Notes: generated by a model not told the origin, from the sequence alone. DNA of 10,953 bases from an uncultured Methanofollis sp. (GCF_937919355.1 NZ_CALFSA010000067.1:1-10953), one strand, 5' to 3'; counted from the stretch's first letter, positions 1-7,320 are shown. Numbers and translations are program-made.

Positions 1-1080
1 GGGCCCGAGGCCGACGGGGTGGCCGATGGGTCGGCCCTCCCCCTCGCCATCCTCGTGGACGTTGCCGGGAAGAGGATGAAGAAGGAGTATGAACCTGTGC
101 TGGAGAGACGGATCCACACCTTCCTCAACTATGGCGAGGGTTCCTGGCACGTCGCCCAGCGCGACCTCATCTGGGTCCGGCTCTCGAAGGAGGCGGTGGC
201 GAAGGGGGTACGGGTGCGCCACCTCGGCACCCTCCTTGCCGGCAGGTTCAGGGCCGACTTCCCCGACCTCATCGACGCCGTGCAGGTGACCCTGATCACC
301 GACGAAGCCGCCGTCCTCGCCGCCCGCACGGAGGCAGAGACTATCTACAGACAGAGGGACGAGAGGATCGCTGGCATGAAAGACGGGGACGCCACTCTCT
401 TCTACTCCTGCACCCTCTGCCAGACCTTCGCCCCGAACCATGTCTGCATCATCACGCCCGAGCGCCCGGCCCTCTGCGGGGCGATCACCTGGCTTGATGC
501 CCAGATCGCCCACGAGATAGCGCCGGCAGGCGCAAACCAGCCTGTGGAGAAGGGTGAGGTCGTCGACAACCTCACGGGCGAGTTTGCCGGGGTGAACAGG
601 TTCGTGAAGAAGGCCTCCCACGGGACGGTGGAGAGGGTCTGCCTGTACGGGATGATGGAGTATCCCATGACGGCCTGTGGGTGTTTCGAGGCTGTGGCGG
701 CGGTCCTCCCTGAGACGAACGGGGTGGTGGTCGTCACCCGGGAGTACAGGGGCGAGACGCCCCTCGGCATGACCTTCTCCACCCTTGCCGGGACGATCGG
801 CGGTGGTGCGCAGACGCCGGGTTTCCTCGGGATCTCCCGGAACTACATCCTCTCCGACCGCTTTCTCAGGGCCGAGGGGGGGATTGCGCGGGTGGTCTGG
901 ATGCCCGCTCACCTCAAGGAGGAACTGGGGGAGAGGCTGCGGGGGGTGCTCAGGGAGCGCGGCATGCCCGACCTCTTCGAGAGGATTGCGGACGAGAGGA
1001 CGGCGACGACCCTGGAGGACCTCGTCGCCTTCCTGGAGAGGGTCGGCCACCCGGCGCTGGAGATGGACCCGATCATCTGA
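1..1080 (+). CDS. acsB: Acetyl-CoA synthase (CODH/ACS beta subunit), bacterial AcsB type, 5'-truncated by window edge
   Basis: This enzyme condenses CO, CoA and a methyl group from CFeSP into acetyl-CoA at the Ni-Ni-[4Fe4S] A-cluster. All A-cluster ligands are visible. Counting from base 1, C137, C140, C149 and C159 (C-x2-C-x8-C-x9-C within SCTLCQTFAPNHVC...LCG) hold the cubane, with C140 bridging. C226-G-C228 (TACGCFE) holds the distal nickel. The spacing matches Moorella thermoacetica AcsB (C506, C509, C518, C528, C595, C597) with a constant offset of 369, and F143 falls at the gating F512. The frame is open to base 1; a GTG at 19 is internal and not a credible start. The N-terminal part is missing: about 370 residues if it is full bacterial AcsB, about 50 if archaeal CdhC length. 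GMTFSTLAG, GGGAQTPGF and the ending GHPALEMDPII resemble bacterial AcsB, and there is no archaeal C-terminal extension. It is first of six co-directional genes; acsD follows after 12 nt. Confidence 0.95.
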   Translation, partial: GPEADGVADGSALPLAILVDVAGKRMKKEYEPVLERRIHTFLNYGEGSWHVAQRDLIWVRLSKEAVAKGVRVRHLGTLLAGRFRADFPDLIDAVQVTLITDEAAVLAARTEAETIYRQRDERIAGMKDGDATLFYSCTLCQTFAPNHVCIITPERPALCGAITWLDAQIAHEIAPAGANQPVEKGEVVDNLTGEFAGVNRFVKKASHGTVERVCLYGMMEYPMTACGCFEAVAAVLPETNGVVVVTREYRGETPLGMTFSTLAGTIGGGAQTPGFLGISRNYILSDRFLRAEGGIARVVWMPAHLKEELGERLRGVLRERGMPDLFERIADERTATTLEDLVAFLERVGHPALEMDPII

Positions 1081-1092
1081 GGGGAGGGACGA

Positions 1093-2010
1093 ATGACAGA
1101 GAGGATCACGGAGGTGGCGGTCGGCGCCACCCGGACGGAGGGAGGGACGAGGACGCGGTCGTACAGGGTCGGCGGCGCCTCGGCCCTTCCCGGCATGGGC
1201 GACGCGGGGGCGAGACCCCTTATCGCCCTGGAGATCTGTGACGACCCGGCCCTCTGGCCGGTGGTCGTGCTGGAGGAGGTCGGCGACCTTGCCGGCGACC
1301 TCTCCGGGTGGGCGAAGGCCGCGGAGGAGAGGTGGGGTGCCGACCTGGTCCGCCTCGTGCTGACGAGCACGCGGCGGCGGGGTTTCGACGACCCTGCGTC
1401 GTCCGGGAAGGCGGTCGGGGAGGTGCTTGCCGCCACAGGCCTCCCCCTCATCGTCGAGGGGAGCATCGACCCGGCACTCGACACCGGGGTCTTCAGGCGG
1501 TGCGGTGAGGCCGGCGAGGGGGAGAGACTCCTCCTCGGCACGGCCGAGGCCGAGAGGTACCGCTCGGTCGCGGCCGCCGCCCTTGCCTACGGCCACGCCG
1601 TCCTCGCCCAGACCCCGATCGACATCAACCTGGCAAAACAGTTGAACATCCTGCTGCGGGAGACAGGCGTGCCGCACGACAGGATCGTGATCGACCCCTA
1701 TACCGGCGCCCTCGGGTACGGTTTCGAGTACTCGTACTCGGTGATGGAGCGTGTCCGCACCGCCGCCCTTGCGGGCGACGCCGACCTTGCGATGCCGGTG
1801 ATCAGCGCCGCCCAGGACTCTCTCACGGTCAGGGAGGTGCGCGAGGCCCCTGAAGGGGAGAGGGTCGAGACGGCGGTGCAGTGGGAGTTCTATGCCGCCT
1901 TCTCCGCGGCCGTGGCAGGCGCCGGGATCGTCTGCGTCCGCCACCCCGGCACCGTCGGGATGCTCAGGGAGGCGATCGCCGACCTGTGGGGGGGAGAAGG
2001 ATGGCGATGA
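1093..2010 (+). CDS. acsD: Corrinoid iron-sulfur protein small subunit
   Basis: This is the TIM-barrel small subunit (305 aa) of CFeSP, the heterodimer that takes the methyl group from the pterin carrier and delivers it to acetyl-CoA synthase. It carries no Fe-S cluster of its own, and no Cys cluster motif is seen. Family hallmarks are PLIVEGSIDP, the block PIDINLAKQLN (residues 175-185), DPYTGALGYG (201-210) followed by EYSYSVMERVR, and a C-terminal CVRHPGTV segment. The length is that of bacterial AcsD (a little over 300 aa), shorter than archaeal CdhD (above 400 aa). The ATG is preceded by a good Shine-Dalgarno (GGGGAGGG, about 1081-1088). The 3' end overlaps acsC by 10 nt, so the two partners are probably translationally coupled, which suits an equimolar heterodimer. 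Assignment is firm; the bacterial-type label rests on length and motif similarity recalled without an alignment. Confidence 0.94.
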   Translation: MTERITEVAVGATRTEGGTRTRSYRVGGASALPGMGDAGARPLIALEICDDPALWPVVVLEEVGDLAGDLSGWAKAAEERWGADLVRLVLTSTRRRGFDDPASSGKAVGEVLAATGLPLIVEGSIDPALDTGVFRRCGEAGEGERLLLGTAEAERYRSVAAAALAYGHAVLAQTPIDINLAKQLNILLRETGVPHDRIVIDPYTGALGYGFEYSYSVMERVRTAALAGDADLAMPVISAAQDSLTVREVREAPEGERVETAVQWEFYAAFSAAVAGAGIVCVRHPGTVGMLREAIADLWGGEGWR

Positions 2011-3326
2011 AGGCGCTCGAGGTCTACAAACTCCTGCCGAAGACGAACTGCAAGGAGTGCGGGTTCCCGACCTGCCTCGCCTTCGCTATGAAACTCGCCG
2101 CCGGCGGCGCCGGACCCGAACGCTGCCCGTACCTCGACGAGGAGACGAAGGCCCTCCTCGGCGGGGCGACCAGGCCGCCGGTGCGGGCGGCGACTGTCGG
2201 CGTCGGCGCCCGTTCCTTCACTGTCGGAGAGGAGATCGTGATGTTCAGGCACGAGAAGACCTTCTACCACCGTCCGGGCATCATGGTCTGCGCCGACGAC
2301 ACCTCGCCGCTGGAGGAGGTAAGGAGGAACGCGGAGGAGGTGCGTGACCTCGTCGTCCACCGGGTCGGGCAGGACCTGACCCTCGACGGCATCGCACTCC
2401 GGTGCGAGAGCGGTGACCCGGACCGCTTTGCCGCGGCCTCCATGGTCGTTGGGGAGTGCGGCGACCTCCCCCGCCTCCTCATCACGGCAGACCCCGGCGC
2501 CCACGCCGCGGCCCTCAAGGTCTGCGGCCAGTTCCTCCCCCTCATCCACGCGGCGACCGCGGAGAACCACGAGGAGATGGCGGGCCTCGCAAAACGCTAC
2601 GGGTGTCCCCTCGTCGTCAGGGCCGAAACCCCGGAGGAACTCGCCGACCTCGCCGCACGGTGCACCGCCGCTGGGGTCAGGGCCATCCTCCTGGACCCGG
2701 CACCGCGGACGGTGGGGGACTTCGTAGCGCGGGCCTCGCACCTGCGGGAGCACGCCGTGAAGAGGGCGTCGCCCGACCTCGGTTACCCCCTCTATCTCGA
2801 CACCACGACCCTCGGGACAGACGCCGCACTCGCCGCCGGCATCCTCAGGTACGCCGGCGTCATCGCCGTCCCGCCCCTGCCGCGTCCCTCCCTCCTCGCC
2901 GCCCTCACCCTCCGCCAGAACATCTACACAGACCCGCAAAAGCCCATCCAGGTAACGCCCGGCATCTACCCGGTGAACAATCCCGGCAGGGACGCACCCG
3001 TCCTCCTCTCGGTGAACTTCTCTCTCACCTACTTCACCCTCCTCGGCTACCTGGAAGCAGGGAAGATCCCCTGCTATCTCTTTGTCGTGGACACCGCCGG
3101 CCTCTCTGTCCTGACGGCGGTCGCCGGCGGGAAACTCGACGAAGACCTGGTGAAAAAGTCGATCGAGTCCACGGGCCTCGCAGGGACCGTGGACCACCGA
3201 ACCCTCATCATCCCCGGCTACGCGGCGCCCCTCTCCGGGAGGATAGAGGACGCAACCGGGTGGAATGTGCGTGTCGGGCCGCGCGACGCCGCGGAGATCG
3301 CAGAGTTCCTGGAGAAGGGGGAATAG
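2001..3326 (+). CDS. acsC: Corrinoid iron-sulfur protein large subunit
   Basis: This 441-aa subunit of CFeSP holds both the [4Fe4S] cluster and the cobamide that carries the methyl group. The N-terminal cluster motif is C17-x2-C20-x4-C25-x16-C42 (TNCKECGFPTC...RCPY), at the same numbering as known for bacterial CFeSP. A TIM barrel follows (about 90-315). The C-terminal corrinoid-binding domain runs from about residue 319 (TPGIYPVNN) to the end, with SVNFSLTYFTLLGYLE and IPGYAAPLSG. The start was set at ATG 2001 because MAMKALEVYK aligns residue for residue with the bacterial N-terminus (M-x4-LEIYK); ATG 2007, which forms an ATGA overlap with the acsD stop, is possible. The ATG lies directly after a GGGGAGAAGG tract. 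The open frame runs back to 1881, but that part lies inside acsD and is not coding. The stop abuts the acsV start. Confidence 0.95.
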   Translation: MAMKALEVYKLLPKTNCKECGFPTCLAFAMKLAAGGAGPERCPYLDEETKALLGGATRPPVRAATVGVGARSFTVGEEIVMFRHEKTFYHRPGIMVCADDTSPLEEVRRNAEEVRDLVVHRVGQDLTLDGIALRCESGDPDRFAAASMVVGECGDLPRLLITADPGAHAAALKVCGQFLPLIHAATAENHEEMAGLAKRYGCPLVVRAETPEELADLAARCTAAGVRAILLDPAPRTVGDFVARASHLREHAVKRASPDLGYPLYLDTTTLGTDAALAAGILRYAGVIAVPPLPRPSLLAALTLRQNIYTDPQKPIQVTPGIYPVNNPGRDAPVLLSVNFSLTYFTLLGYLEAGKIPCYLFVVDTAGLSVLTAVAGGKLDEDLVKKSIESTGLAGTVDHRTLIIPGYAAPLSGRIEDATGWNVRVGPRDAAEIAEFLEKGE

Positions 3327-5243
3327 ATGCCGGTCGTCACCTTCCTCCCCGGTTACAGGAAGGCCCGGGTCCCGCAGGGCGCCACGGTCCTGGAGGCGGC
3401 GCAGAAGGCCGGCCTCGTCATGAACGTCGTCTGCGGCGGGCAGGGGAAGTGCGGCAAGTGCATCGTCCGCATCGAGAACGGGGAGACGAACTTTGACCGG
3501 GAGAAGTTCGGCGTTCTCTTTGCGGCCGCGGAACTCGATGCAGGCGTATGCCTCGCCTGCCAGACCCGCGTCTTCAGCGACGCCCGCATCGATGTGCCGG
3601 CGCAGACACTCGTGCAGGAGCAGAAGATCCTGGTCGATGCCCAACCCCTCGACATCCCTGTCCACCCGTCGGTGCGGAAGTACGCCCTCGCTCTCTCGCC
3701 GCCCACCCTGGACGACCCCTCGTCCGACCTCGCACGGTTGCTCGACGGGGTGGAGCACGCCGGCGGACCGGCGGCGACGAAGGTCTACGCACCCCTTGAG
3801 ATGCTCAGGAAGATCCCGGTCGTCCTCCGCCACGGCAGGTGGCGGTGCACGGCGACGGTCGCCCTCGTGCCGGGAGGGTACCGCCTGATCAACGTTGAGG
3901 AGGGGGGGACGGCGGCACGGCTGTACGGGGCGGCGGTGGACCTCGGGACGACGACAGTCGTCGCCTACCTCTGGGACCTCGCCGGCGGCCGCGTCCTCTC
4001 GACTGCCTCGAACTACAACAGGCAGATCTCCTGCGGCGAGGACATCCTCTCCCGCGTGAACTATGCAAAGAAGAACGGCACCGCCCATCTCCAGGAACTC
4101 GCCGCGGTGAGCGTCAACACCGCCCTCACCGCGGCGGCCGACGCCGCGGGCATCGACCTGGAGGACATCTACGAGGTGATGGTCGCCGGGAACACCGTGA
4201 TGACCCACCTCCTCCTCGGCATCGACCCGGCCTACATGATCGCCGAACCGTACGTCCCGGTCGTCAGGCGGACGCTCTCGACGACGGCGCAGCGCCTCGG
4301 CCTTTCCGTCGCCCCGACTGCCGGGGTCTTCACCTTCCCCGCGGTCTCGAACTTCATCGGCGGCGACATCATCGCCGACATCCTCACCTCCGGGATGGCC
4401 GACCAGGACGAGGTCTCCCTCCTCATCGACATCGGCACCAACTTCGAGGCGGTCCTCGGCGGGCGGGACTGGATGCTCGCCTGCGCCGGGGCGGCCGGAC
4501 CGGCCCTGGAGGGCGGGGAGGTGCTCTTCGGGATGCGGGCAAACCCGGGGGCGATCGAGAGGGTGCGGGTCGACGAGGCGACCCTCGAACCCGCTTTCGA
4601 GACGATCAACCGCGTCCCGCCGGTCGGCATCTGCGGCTCTGGGTTGATCGACCTCCTCGCCGGCCTGATCCGCGCCTGCGTCATCGACAGGACAGGACAG
4701 ATCAACACCGGGATCGACCACCCCCGGATACGCATGGGCCGCCATTTCCCGGAATATGTCGTCGCACGGGAGGACGAGAGCGGGGCCGGGAAGGATATCG
4801 TGATCACCGGGCACGACATCAGGAACCTGATCATGAGCAAGGCGGCGGTGCTCGCGGCCTGCATCACCCTGATGGACGCCGCCGGGATCTCCCACGGCGA
4901 CCTTGCCACCGTCTTCTTCTCAGGCGCCTTCGGGAACTACATCGACAAGGAGAATGCCGTCACCATCGGCCTCATCCCGGAGGTGCCCCTCGATAGAGTG
5001 CGGAACCTGGGGAACGGGGCGGTCACCGGGGCGAACCAGGCCCTCGTCAGCCGGGAGAGGAGGAAGGCCCTCGACCGGATCGCACGGACAATCACCTATA
5101 TCGAACTGAACGCGGACCCGGGGTTCATGGACAGGTACACGCAGAGTTGTTTCCTCCCCCACACGGACCTTTCCCTCTTCCCGACGGTGCAGAGAGTCCT
5201 CGAAGAGTGCAGACTGCGGAGGGGGGCGCAATGGCAGGGGTGA
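3327..5243 (+). CDS. acsV: Reductive activator of corrinoid iron-sulfur protein (RACo), [2Fe2S]/ASKHA ATPase
   Basis: This 638-aa protein uses ATP to drive an uphill electron transfer that returns accidentally oxidised Co(II) CFeSP to active Co(I). The N-terminal plant-type ferredoxin domain (about 1-95) has ligands C36-x5-C42-x2-C45 and C78 (CGGQGKCGKC ... CLACQ). A linker and middle domain follow (about 96-200). The C-terminal ASKHA/DUF4445 ATPase domain has phosphate-1 motif DLGTTT (205-210), phosphate-2 motif DIGTNFE (368-374), the ACAGAAGPALEGG segment, and SGAFGN (532-537). Length matches bacterial RACo (about 630 aa), and the C-terminal FLPHTDLSLFP block is family-typical. The ATG directly follows the acsC TAG and is preceded by GGAG and GGGGGA. 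Position next to acsC identifies the client as CFeSP and not a methanogenic methyltransferase corrinoid protein. One oddity is Phe373, where the family usually has Gly (DIGTNGE). It could also be called a generic COG3894 activator, but the context makes RACo the best name. Confidence 0.92.
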   Translation: MPVVTFLPGYRKARVPQGATVLEAAQKAGLVMNVVCGGQGKCGKCIVRIENGETNFDREKFGVLFAAAELDAGVCLACQTRVFSDARIDVPAQTLVQEQKILVDAQPLDIPVHPSVRKYALALSPPTLDDPSSDLARLLDGVEHAGGPAATKVYAPLEMLRKIPVVLRHGRWRCTATVALVPGGYRLINVEEGGTAARLYGAAVDLGTTTVVAYLWDLAGGRVLSTASNYNRQISCGEDILSRVNYAKKNGTAHLQELAAVSVNTALTAAADAAGIDLEDIYEVMVAGNTVMTHLLLGIDPAYMIAEPYVPVVRRTLSTTAQRLGLSVAPTAGVFTFPAVSNFIGGDIIADILTSGMADQDEVSLLIDIGTNFEAVLGGRDWMLACAGAAGPALEGGEVLFGMRANPGAIERVRVDEATLEPAFETINRVPPVGICGSGLIDLLAGLIRACVIDRTGQINTGIDHPRIRMGRHFPEYVVAREDESGAGKDIVITGHDIRNLIMSKAAVLAACITLMDAAGISHGDLATVFFSGAFGNYIDKENAVTIGLIPEVPLDRVRNLGNGAVTGANQALVSRERRKALDRIARTITYIELNADPGFMDRYTQSCFLPHTDLSLFPTVQRVLEECRLRRGAQWQG

Positions 5244-6253
5244 TCCCCGCGGCGGGACTGCGGGCGACCGGGGTCGGCGCCCTGCCCCACCGCGACCCTG
5301 ACGCCGCCTGCCTGGCGGTCCTCGCCGCCTTCCCGGAGGTGCCGTATGCCCCGACCCTCCCGAACAGGAACCCCCTTGAAGCGATCGTCCTCGCGGAGGC
5401 GGAGTGCCTGCCCGGAGCAGAGGTCCGCGAGGGGAGGGTGGTCGTCGACACCGGGGCAGACGAAGCGATGGAGAGGGTCTTCATGGACTACCTGGAGGGG
5501 CGGGACGCCGGCTACGCCGCATCTGATGCCACGTCCTCGGGTTTCCACCGCCTGATGGCGTACGACCTCTCCGGCGCCGTCCTCCTGAAGTGCCAGGTCA
5601 CCGGCCCGGCGACTCTCGGGATGCAGGCGGTGGACGCGGGGCGACGCCCGGTCCACTATGACGGGGCGTACGCCGACGTCCTCGGGAAGGCGCTCGCCCT
5701 GCGGGCGCGGTGGTTTGAGATGCGGATGCGGGAGCACGGGGTGCCGACGGTCGTGGTACTGAACGAACCCTACCTCACCGCTCTCGGGTCGCCTGTCGTC
5801 CCCCTCGACGAGGAGACGGTCCGCTCCTCCTTCGACGACGTCGCCGCCCTCCTCGAAGGGGGCGTCGGCATCCACTGCTGCGCGAACACCGACTGGGGAT
5901 TCGTCTTCTCCCTCTCCCCATCTCTCGTCTCCTTCGACGCCCACGCCCATGCCCGCGAGTTCCTCCTGTACGGCGACGACCTCGCGGCGTACCTCGAATG
6001 GGGCGGGGTCGTGGCATGGGGGATGGTCCCGGCGGACAGGCCGGCACCAGACGCGGGGGAACTCAGTCACATCCACGAGCGCTTTGCCGCGATCAGGCAG
6101 ACTGTCGCGGACCTGGTCGGCGACGAGACCTTCATCGACCGCTCCCTGGTCACGCCGACCTGCGGGATCAGGACAGCGGACGAGGCCGGGGCGGGGGCGG
6201 TCATGGAGGCGGCGGCGGCGGTCGCACGGCGGGCGCGGGGTGAGGGAAAATGA
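5231..6253 (+). CDS. mesB: Core (folate-independent) methionine synthase, MesB-like, MetE/UROD superfamily
   Basis: The 340-aa product has only the catalytic barrel of MetE, with no N-terminal folate-binding half. Zinc-site residues are recognisable: H215-x-C217 (GIHCCANTDW) and C311 (PTCGIR). D236 (VSFDAHAH) falls where E. coli MetE has Glu665. The opening TGVGALPHRDP and the WGMVP segment suit this family. Core methionine synthases methylate homocysteine from methyl-corrinoids. The MesB family occurs in anaerobes with the Wood-Ljungdahl pathway and is thought to accept methyl groups from CFeSP. Encoding it directly behind acsD-acsC-acsV supports that donor here; the donor is inference. MesC or another UROD-like corrinoid methyltransferase is the alternative. 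The start is ATG 5231, preceded by GGAGGGGGG and overlapping acsV by 13 nt; an upstream in-frame ATG at 5147 would lie deep inside acsV. The stop overlaps cooC (ATGA). Confidence 0.8.
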   Translation: MAGVIPAAGLRATGVGALPHRDPDAACLAVLAAFPEVPYAPTLPNRNPLEAIVLAEAECLPGAEVREGRVVVDTGADEAMERVFMDYLEGRDAGYAASDATSSGFHRLMAYDLSGAVLLKCQVTGPATLGMQAVDAGRRPVHYDGAYADVLGKALALRARWFEMRMREHGVPTVVVLNEPYLTALGSPVVPLDEETVRSSFDDVAALLEGGVGIHCCANTDWGFVFSLSPSLVSFDAHAHAREFLLYGDDLAAYLEWGGVVAWGMVPADRPAPDAGELSHIHERFAAIRQTVADLVGDETFIDRSLVTPTCGIRTADEAGAGAVMEAAAAVARRARGEGK

Positions 6254-7008
6254 AGCCCTGCACCGTGGCGATCGCCGGGAAAGGGGGGACAGGGAAGACG
6301 ACGATCGCCGCCCTCCTGGTGGACACCCTCGTAGCCGCCGGCGTGCGCCCTGTCCTCGCCGTGGACGCGGACCCGAATGCCAACCTCCACGAGGCGCTGG
6401 GGGTCGCTGTCGGGGAGACCCTCGGCACGATGCGGGAGGAGGCGTTCACCCGCGGTATCCCGCCCGGCATGGACAGGCGGGCCTACATCGGCTACAGGTT
6501 CAGGAAGGTGCTCGTCGAGGCCGGGGGCTTCGACCTGCTGGCGATGGGCAGGCCCGAGGGAACCGGGTGTTACTGTTTCGCAAACGATCTCCTCCGCGAG
6601 TGCGTCGACGCACTGGTGCAGGACTACAGCTGCGTCGTCATCGACGCCGAGGCCGGGATGGAGCACGTCTCCCGCGGCACCGTCGGGGCGCCCGACGTCC
6701 TCCTCGTCGTCTCCGACCCCTCGGCCCGCGGCCTGCGGACGGCGCTGCGGATCCGGGACCTCGCCGTCTCCCTGGGCCTCGACGAGGGGCGGATCTTCCT
6801 GGTCGTCAACCGCTCGAAGGGCGAGGCGGTGGCCGACAACCCCCTCCCCCTCGCTGCCGTGATCCCGTATGACCCGGCGATCGAGGAGGCCGACGTCGCG
6901 GGCCGTCCGGTCATCTCCGTCCCGCCGGGGAGTCCGGCGAGGGTGGCGGTAGAGGGGCTTCGCCGGTGGGTGATATCATATACTGCTGTCCGGCCTCCCT
7001 CCAGATAG
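6250..7008 (+). CDS. cooC: CooC-type nickel-insertion ATPase for CODH/ACS maturation
   Basis: This 252-aa MinD/ParA-like P-loop ATPase loads nickel into CODH or ACS. The deviant Walker A motif is GKGGTGKTT (residues 10-18, signature Lys11). The DVDADPNANLHE-like switch appears as AVDADPNANLHEALG. The metal-binding Cys-x-Cys pair is C107-Y-C109 (GTGCYCFAN), and a Walker B-like VVIDAEAGMEH follows. These are CooC/AcsF hallmarks and separate it from plain MinD. The ATG overlaps the mesB stop by 4 nt (ATGA) and is preceded by GGTGAGG, a strong archaeal Shine-Dalgarno. It closes the operon; a nested hairpin begins two bases after the stop. Whether the target is ACS alone or also a CO dehydrogenase cannot be told here, since no CODH catalytic subunit is visible. 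The last residues (after about 240) are poorly conserved in style. Confidence 0.93.
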   Translation: MKPCTVAIAGKGGTGKTTIAALLVDTLVAAGVRPVLAVDADPNANLHEALGVAVGETLGTMREEAFTRGIPPGMDRRAYIGYRFRKVLVEAGGFDLLAMGRPEGTGCYCFANDLLRECVDALVQDYSCVVIDAEAGMEHVSRGTVGAPDVLLVVSDPSARGLRTALRIRDLAVSLGLDEGRIFLVVNRSKGEAVADNPLPLAAVIPYDPAIEEADVAGRPVISVPPGSPARVAVEGLRRWVISYTAVRPPSR

Positions 7009-7010
7009 GG

Positions 7011-7070
7011 AAGAGAGGAGAGAGATTTCAAAATAGCGGATCTATAGAAATCCTTTGGATTACTCTCTTT
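7011..7070 (+). terminator. Nested hairpin at the end of the acs operon, putative terminator or 3' RNA structure
   Basis: Three stems nest inside one another: AAGAGAG (7011-7017) with CTCTCTT (7063-7069), GATTTC (7024-7029) with GAAATC (7047-7052), and ATAG (7033-7036) with CTAT (7042-7045) around loop CGGAT. It starts two bases after the cooC stop. There is only a short T-run (7068-7070), so it is a weak match to an oligo-T terminator and could instead protect the mRNA 3' end. The pairing is exact; the function is inferred from position. Confidence 0.45.
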
Positions 7071-7153
7071 GAGGGGTTGGCCGCCCTCGAGTCAGGATCG
7101 AGCAGGAGACAGCAATACTCTCATTAGGTCTTCGATATGGCCTTCCCGGCCCA

Positions 7154-7198
7154 ATCCTATGATGGGGGTCCGGGGGTCGCAACCCCCGGCGCGAAGAT
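7154..7198 (+). repeat. GC-rich hairpin repeat element, copy 1
   Basis: The element starts ATCCTA, contains GGGGTCCGGGGG, and ends CCCCCGGCGCGAAGAT. Its core (7170-7189) is a perfect 8-bp stem, CCGGGGGT/ACCCCCGG, with loop CGCA. A near-identical element lies at 7274-7320 on the other strand. It looks like a dispersed intergenic repeat of the host genome. Confidence 0.7.
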
Positions 7199-7240
7199 AG
7201 GGGAAGGCGAGTGATCAGAGGAGCGCTCTGACAAAAGCAG

Positions 7241-7266
7241 GAGAGTTTGACTTTGTAGAAACTCTC
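7241..7266. other. Stem-loop between the two repeat copies
   Basis: GAGAGTTT (7241-7248) is perfectly complementary to AAACTCTC (7259-7266) across a 10-nt loop. It sits midway between the inverted repeat copies, so it would form the tip of the larger structure if the copies pair with each other. Confidence 0.5.
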
Positions 7267-7273
7267 ATGATGA

Positions 7274-7320
7274 ATCTTTGTGCCGGGGGCTGGCCGCCCC
7301 CGGACCCCGGCCATTAGGAT
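7274..7320 (-). repeat. GC-rich hairpin repeat element, copy 2 (inverted)
   Basis: Read on the - strand it starts ATCCTA, contains GGGGTCCGGGGG, and ends CCCCCGGCACAAAGAT, so it matches copy 1 at both ends and across the core. The hairpin 7283-7303 has an 8-bp stem, CCGGGGGC/GCCCCCGG, with loop TGGCC. Arm bases next to the loop differ from copy 1 in a compensated way (T-A pair in copy 1, C-G pair in copy 2), so the stem is kept. Confidence 0.7.

Noticed and set aside
2456..3496. A 346-codon + strand frame overlapping acsC
   Set aside because: The product is almost all Arg/Pro/Gly/His, typical of an out-of-frame reading of GC-rich coding sequence; it crosses the acsC/acsV boundary.
1890..4895. 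A 1001-codon open frame on the - strand opposite acsC and acsV
   Set aside because: It lies antisense to two well-recognised genes; its translation is low-complexity (rich in D, G, R, V, E, P) with no domain. Long antisense frames are expected where third positions are nearly all G or C.
5096..6076. A 326-codon - strand frame opposite mesB
   Set aside because: Antisense shadow with no recognisable motif and no ribosome binding site judged convincing; mesB on the + strand has clear family motifs.
5231..6253. mesB considered as AcsE, the methyltetrahydrofolate:CFeSP methyltransferase
   Set aside because: AcsE is a pterin-binding (DHPS-like) barrel of about 260 aa; this protein is 340 aa with MetE/UROD-type His-x-Cys...Cys zinc residues.
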